From positions 1 through 21,736 of the IMG/VR virus record IMGVR_UViG_3300027759_000478: a stretch of DNA of 21,736 bases; one strand, written 5' to 3'. Origin of the DNA: a virus. The notes below the pieces were generated by a model, which made no database searches, was not told the origin of the DNA, and saw only the letters and a list, made by a program, of their open reading frames with translations. Each line of letters opens with the position of its first letter. The first letter of the stretch is position 1. Below are positions 21,277 through 21,736 of this stretch, in pieces. Position numbers and translations under genes: made by a program.

Positions 21277-21736
21277 TATGACACCGCCAATGTGGAAACT
21301 GTTTGTCCACTTGCAAGAGCTATTCTAATTAGTGCGACGTTGTTAGTTGCTGATGACATACTAACTGTTCCTAGAGTCATCGTAAATGTTCCGCTTAGTG
21401 CTACGTTGGCCGCGATTAAAGCACCACTACCACAACCATCACTGCCATTACCACCTGCACCTGTATTACTTCCTGGAACTCCACTACCAGCATAGCTAGT
21501 TGAAGCTGTTAACCAACCATTAAGTCCGCTAGTTGAATCAATCGTTGTACCTGGCGCAGCTACCCATACACCAGCAACACCAGCCGGGGCTACGATATTC
21601 AAGTTAAAGTTCGAAACACCAGTGCGTTGGAAGCCCATGGTAAAGTATTGATAGCTAGTGCCATCACTGCTACGATTTGGACCTACTGGTAGATAGCCTG
21701 TGCTGTAGTTATTGGCTGAGAATTTTAATACGAGAT
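21276..21736 (-). CDS. C-terminal part of a virion structural protein, 5' end beyond the window
   Basis: The frame is open from the right edge (it begins ..LVLKFSANNYSTGYLP) through 153 codons to the stop at 21276. The Met at 21638 is internal, since coding sequence continues upstream without a stop and has no ribosome site at that ATG. The visible part holds a jelly-roll-like domain with SNFNLNIVAPAGVAGVWVAAP, STSGLNGW, a GSGVPGSNTGAGGNGSDGCG loop and a closing LIRIALASGQTVSTLAV strand, a pattern I associate with the C-terminal domain of structural proteins in aquatic T4-like phages. Gly/Ser/Asn-rich loops suggest surface exposure. Coupled to the 712-aa gene by TAATG. Confidence 0.72.
   Translation of the reverse strand, partial: LVLKFSANNYSTGYLPVGPNRSSDGTSYQYFTMGFQRTGVSNFNLNIVAPAGVAGVWVAAPGTTIDSTSGLNGWLTASTSYAGSGVPGSNTGAGGNGSDGCGSGALIAANVALSGTFTMTLGTVSMSSATNNVALIRIALASGQTVSTLAVS

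Noticed and set aside
21276-21638. Treating the ATG at 21638 as the start of a 120-aa gene
   Set aside because: The same frame stays open to the window edge with convincing structural-protein sequence, and there is no ribosome site before the ATG, so the gene is a 3' fragment of a longer one.
1-21736. tRNA genes, integrase, att sites or IS elements
   Set aside because: None could be recognised by eye on either strand. Small or degenerate tRNA-like sequences cannot be excluded without a tRNA scan.

Overview
This window reads as part of the virion-structure region of a T4-like (contractile-tailed) bacteriophage, probably from an uncultured aquatic lineage. Three lines of evidence support this. 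First, the gene content includes a gp1-type deoxynucleoside monophosphate kinase, gp13/gp14/gp15-type neck and tail-completion proteins, a Nudix hydrolase, and a run of very large Thr/Ser/Asn/Gly-rich fibre-like proteins of the kind seen in cyanophage and pelagiphage myoviruses. Second, a T4-type late promoter box (NATAAATA) precedes six transcription units. Third, perfect or near-perfect sigma-70 promoters precede small, presumably early, genes. No rRNA, tRNA, IS element, integrase or CRISPR array was recognised. Coding density is very high, and no gene-free stretch exceeds about 130 bases.

Layout. Positions 1-381 (minus) hold the N-terminal part of the dNMP kinase, cut by the window edge. 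Positions 443-1636 (minus) hold a gp13-like neck protein preceded by a striking hairpin/late-promoter arrangement. Positions 1708-3882 (minus) hold a 397-aa conserved unknown and four small proteins (88, 75, 58 and 69 aa), driven by three sigma-70 promoters; these look like early genes. At about 3880-3950 a compact divergent promoter region switches to the plus strand. There a late promoter drives gp14-like (3949-5361), gp15-like (5361-6767) and Nudix (6695-7177), all translationally overlapping. This plus-strand unit meets a minus-strand block tail-to-tail at 7172-7177.

The minus-strand block, read from right to left, is a fibre/virion-protein cassette: the C-terminal end of a structural protein (21276-21736, cut by the edge), then proteins of 712, 949, 705, 771, 195 (GTG start) and 1032 aa, and finally a 244-aa protein with a Rossmann-type motif set resembling MptE/DUF115 or CST-type sialyltransferases. 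Late promoters sit in front of the 949-, 705-, 771- and 1032-aa genes.

How it works together (inference): small early genes are made from host-type promoters. Later the phage late sigma/clamp system fires the NATAAATA promoters, giving neck proteins, tail completion proteins and a large fibre set. The gp13 gene can be reached by read-through from an early promoter, but its ribosome binding site would then be locked in a 10-bp stem. The late promoter lies inside the loop, so only the late transcript should be freely translated. The fibre proteins share interchangeable beta-rich modules, one type of which may also be inserted in the neck protein. This suggests active domain shuffling at the virion surface.
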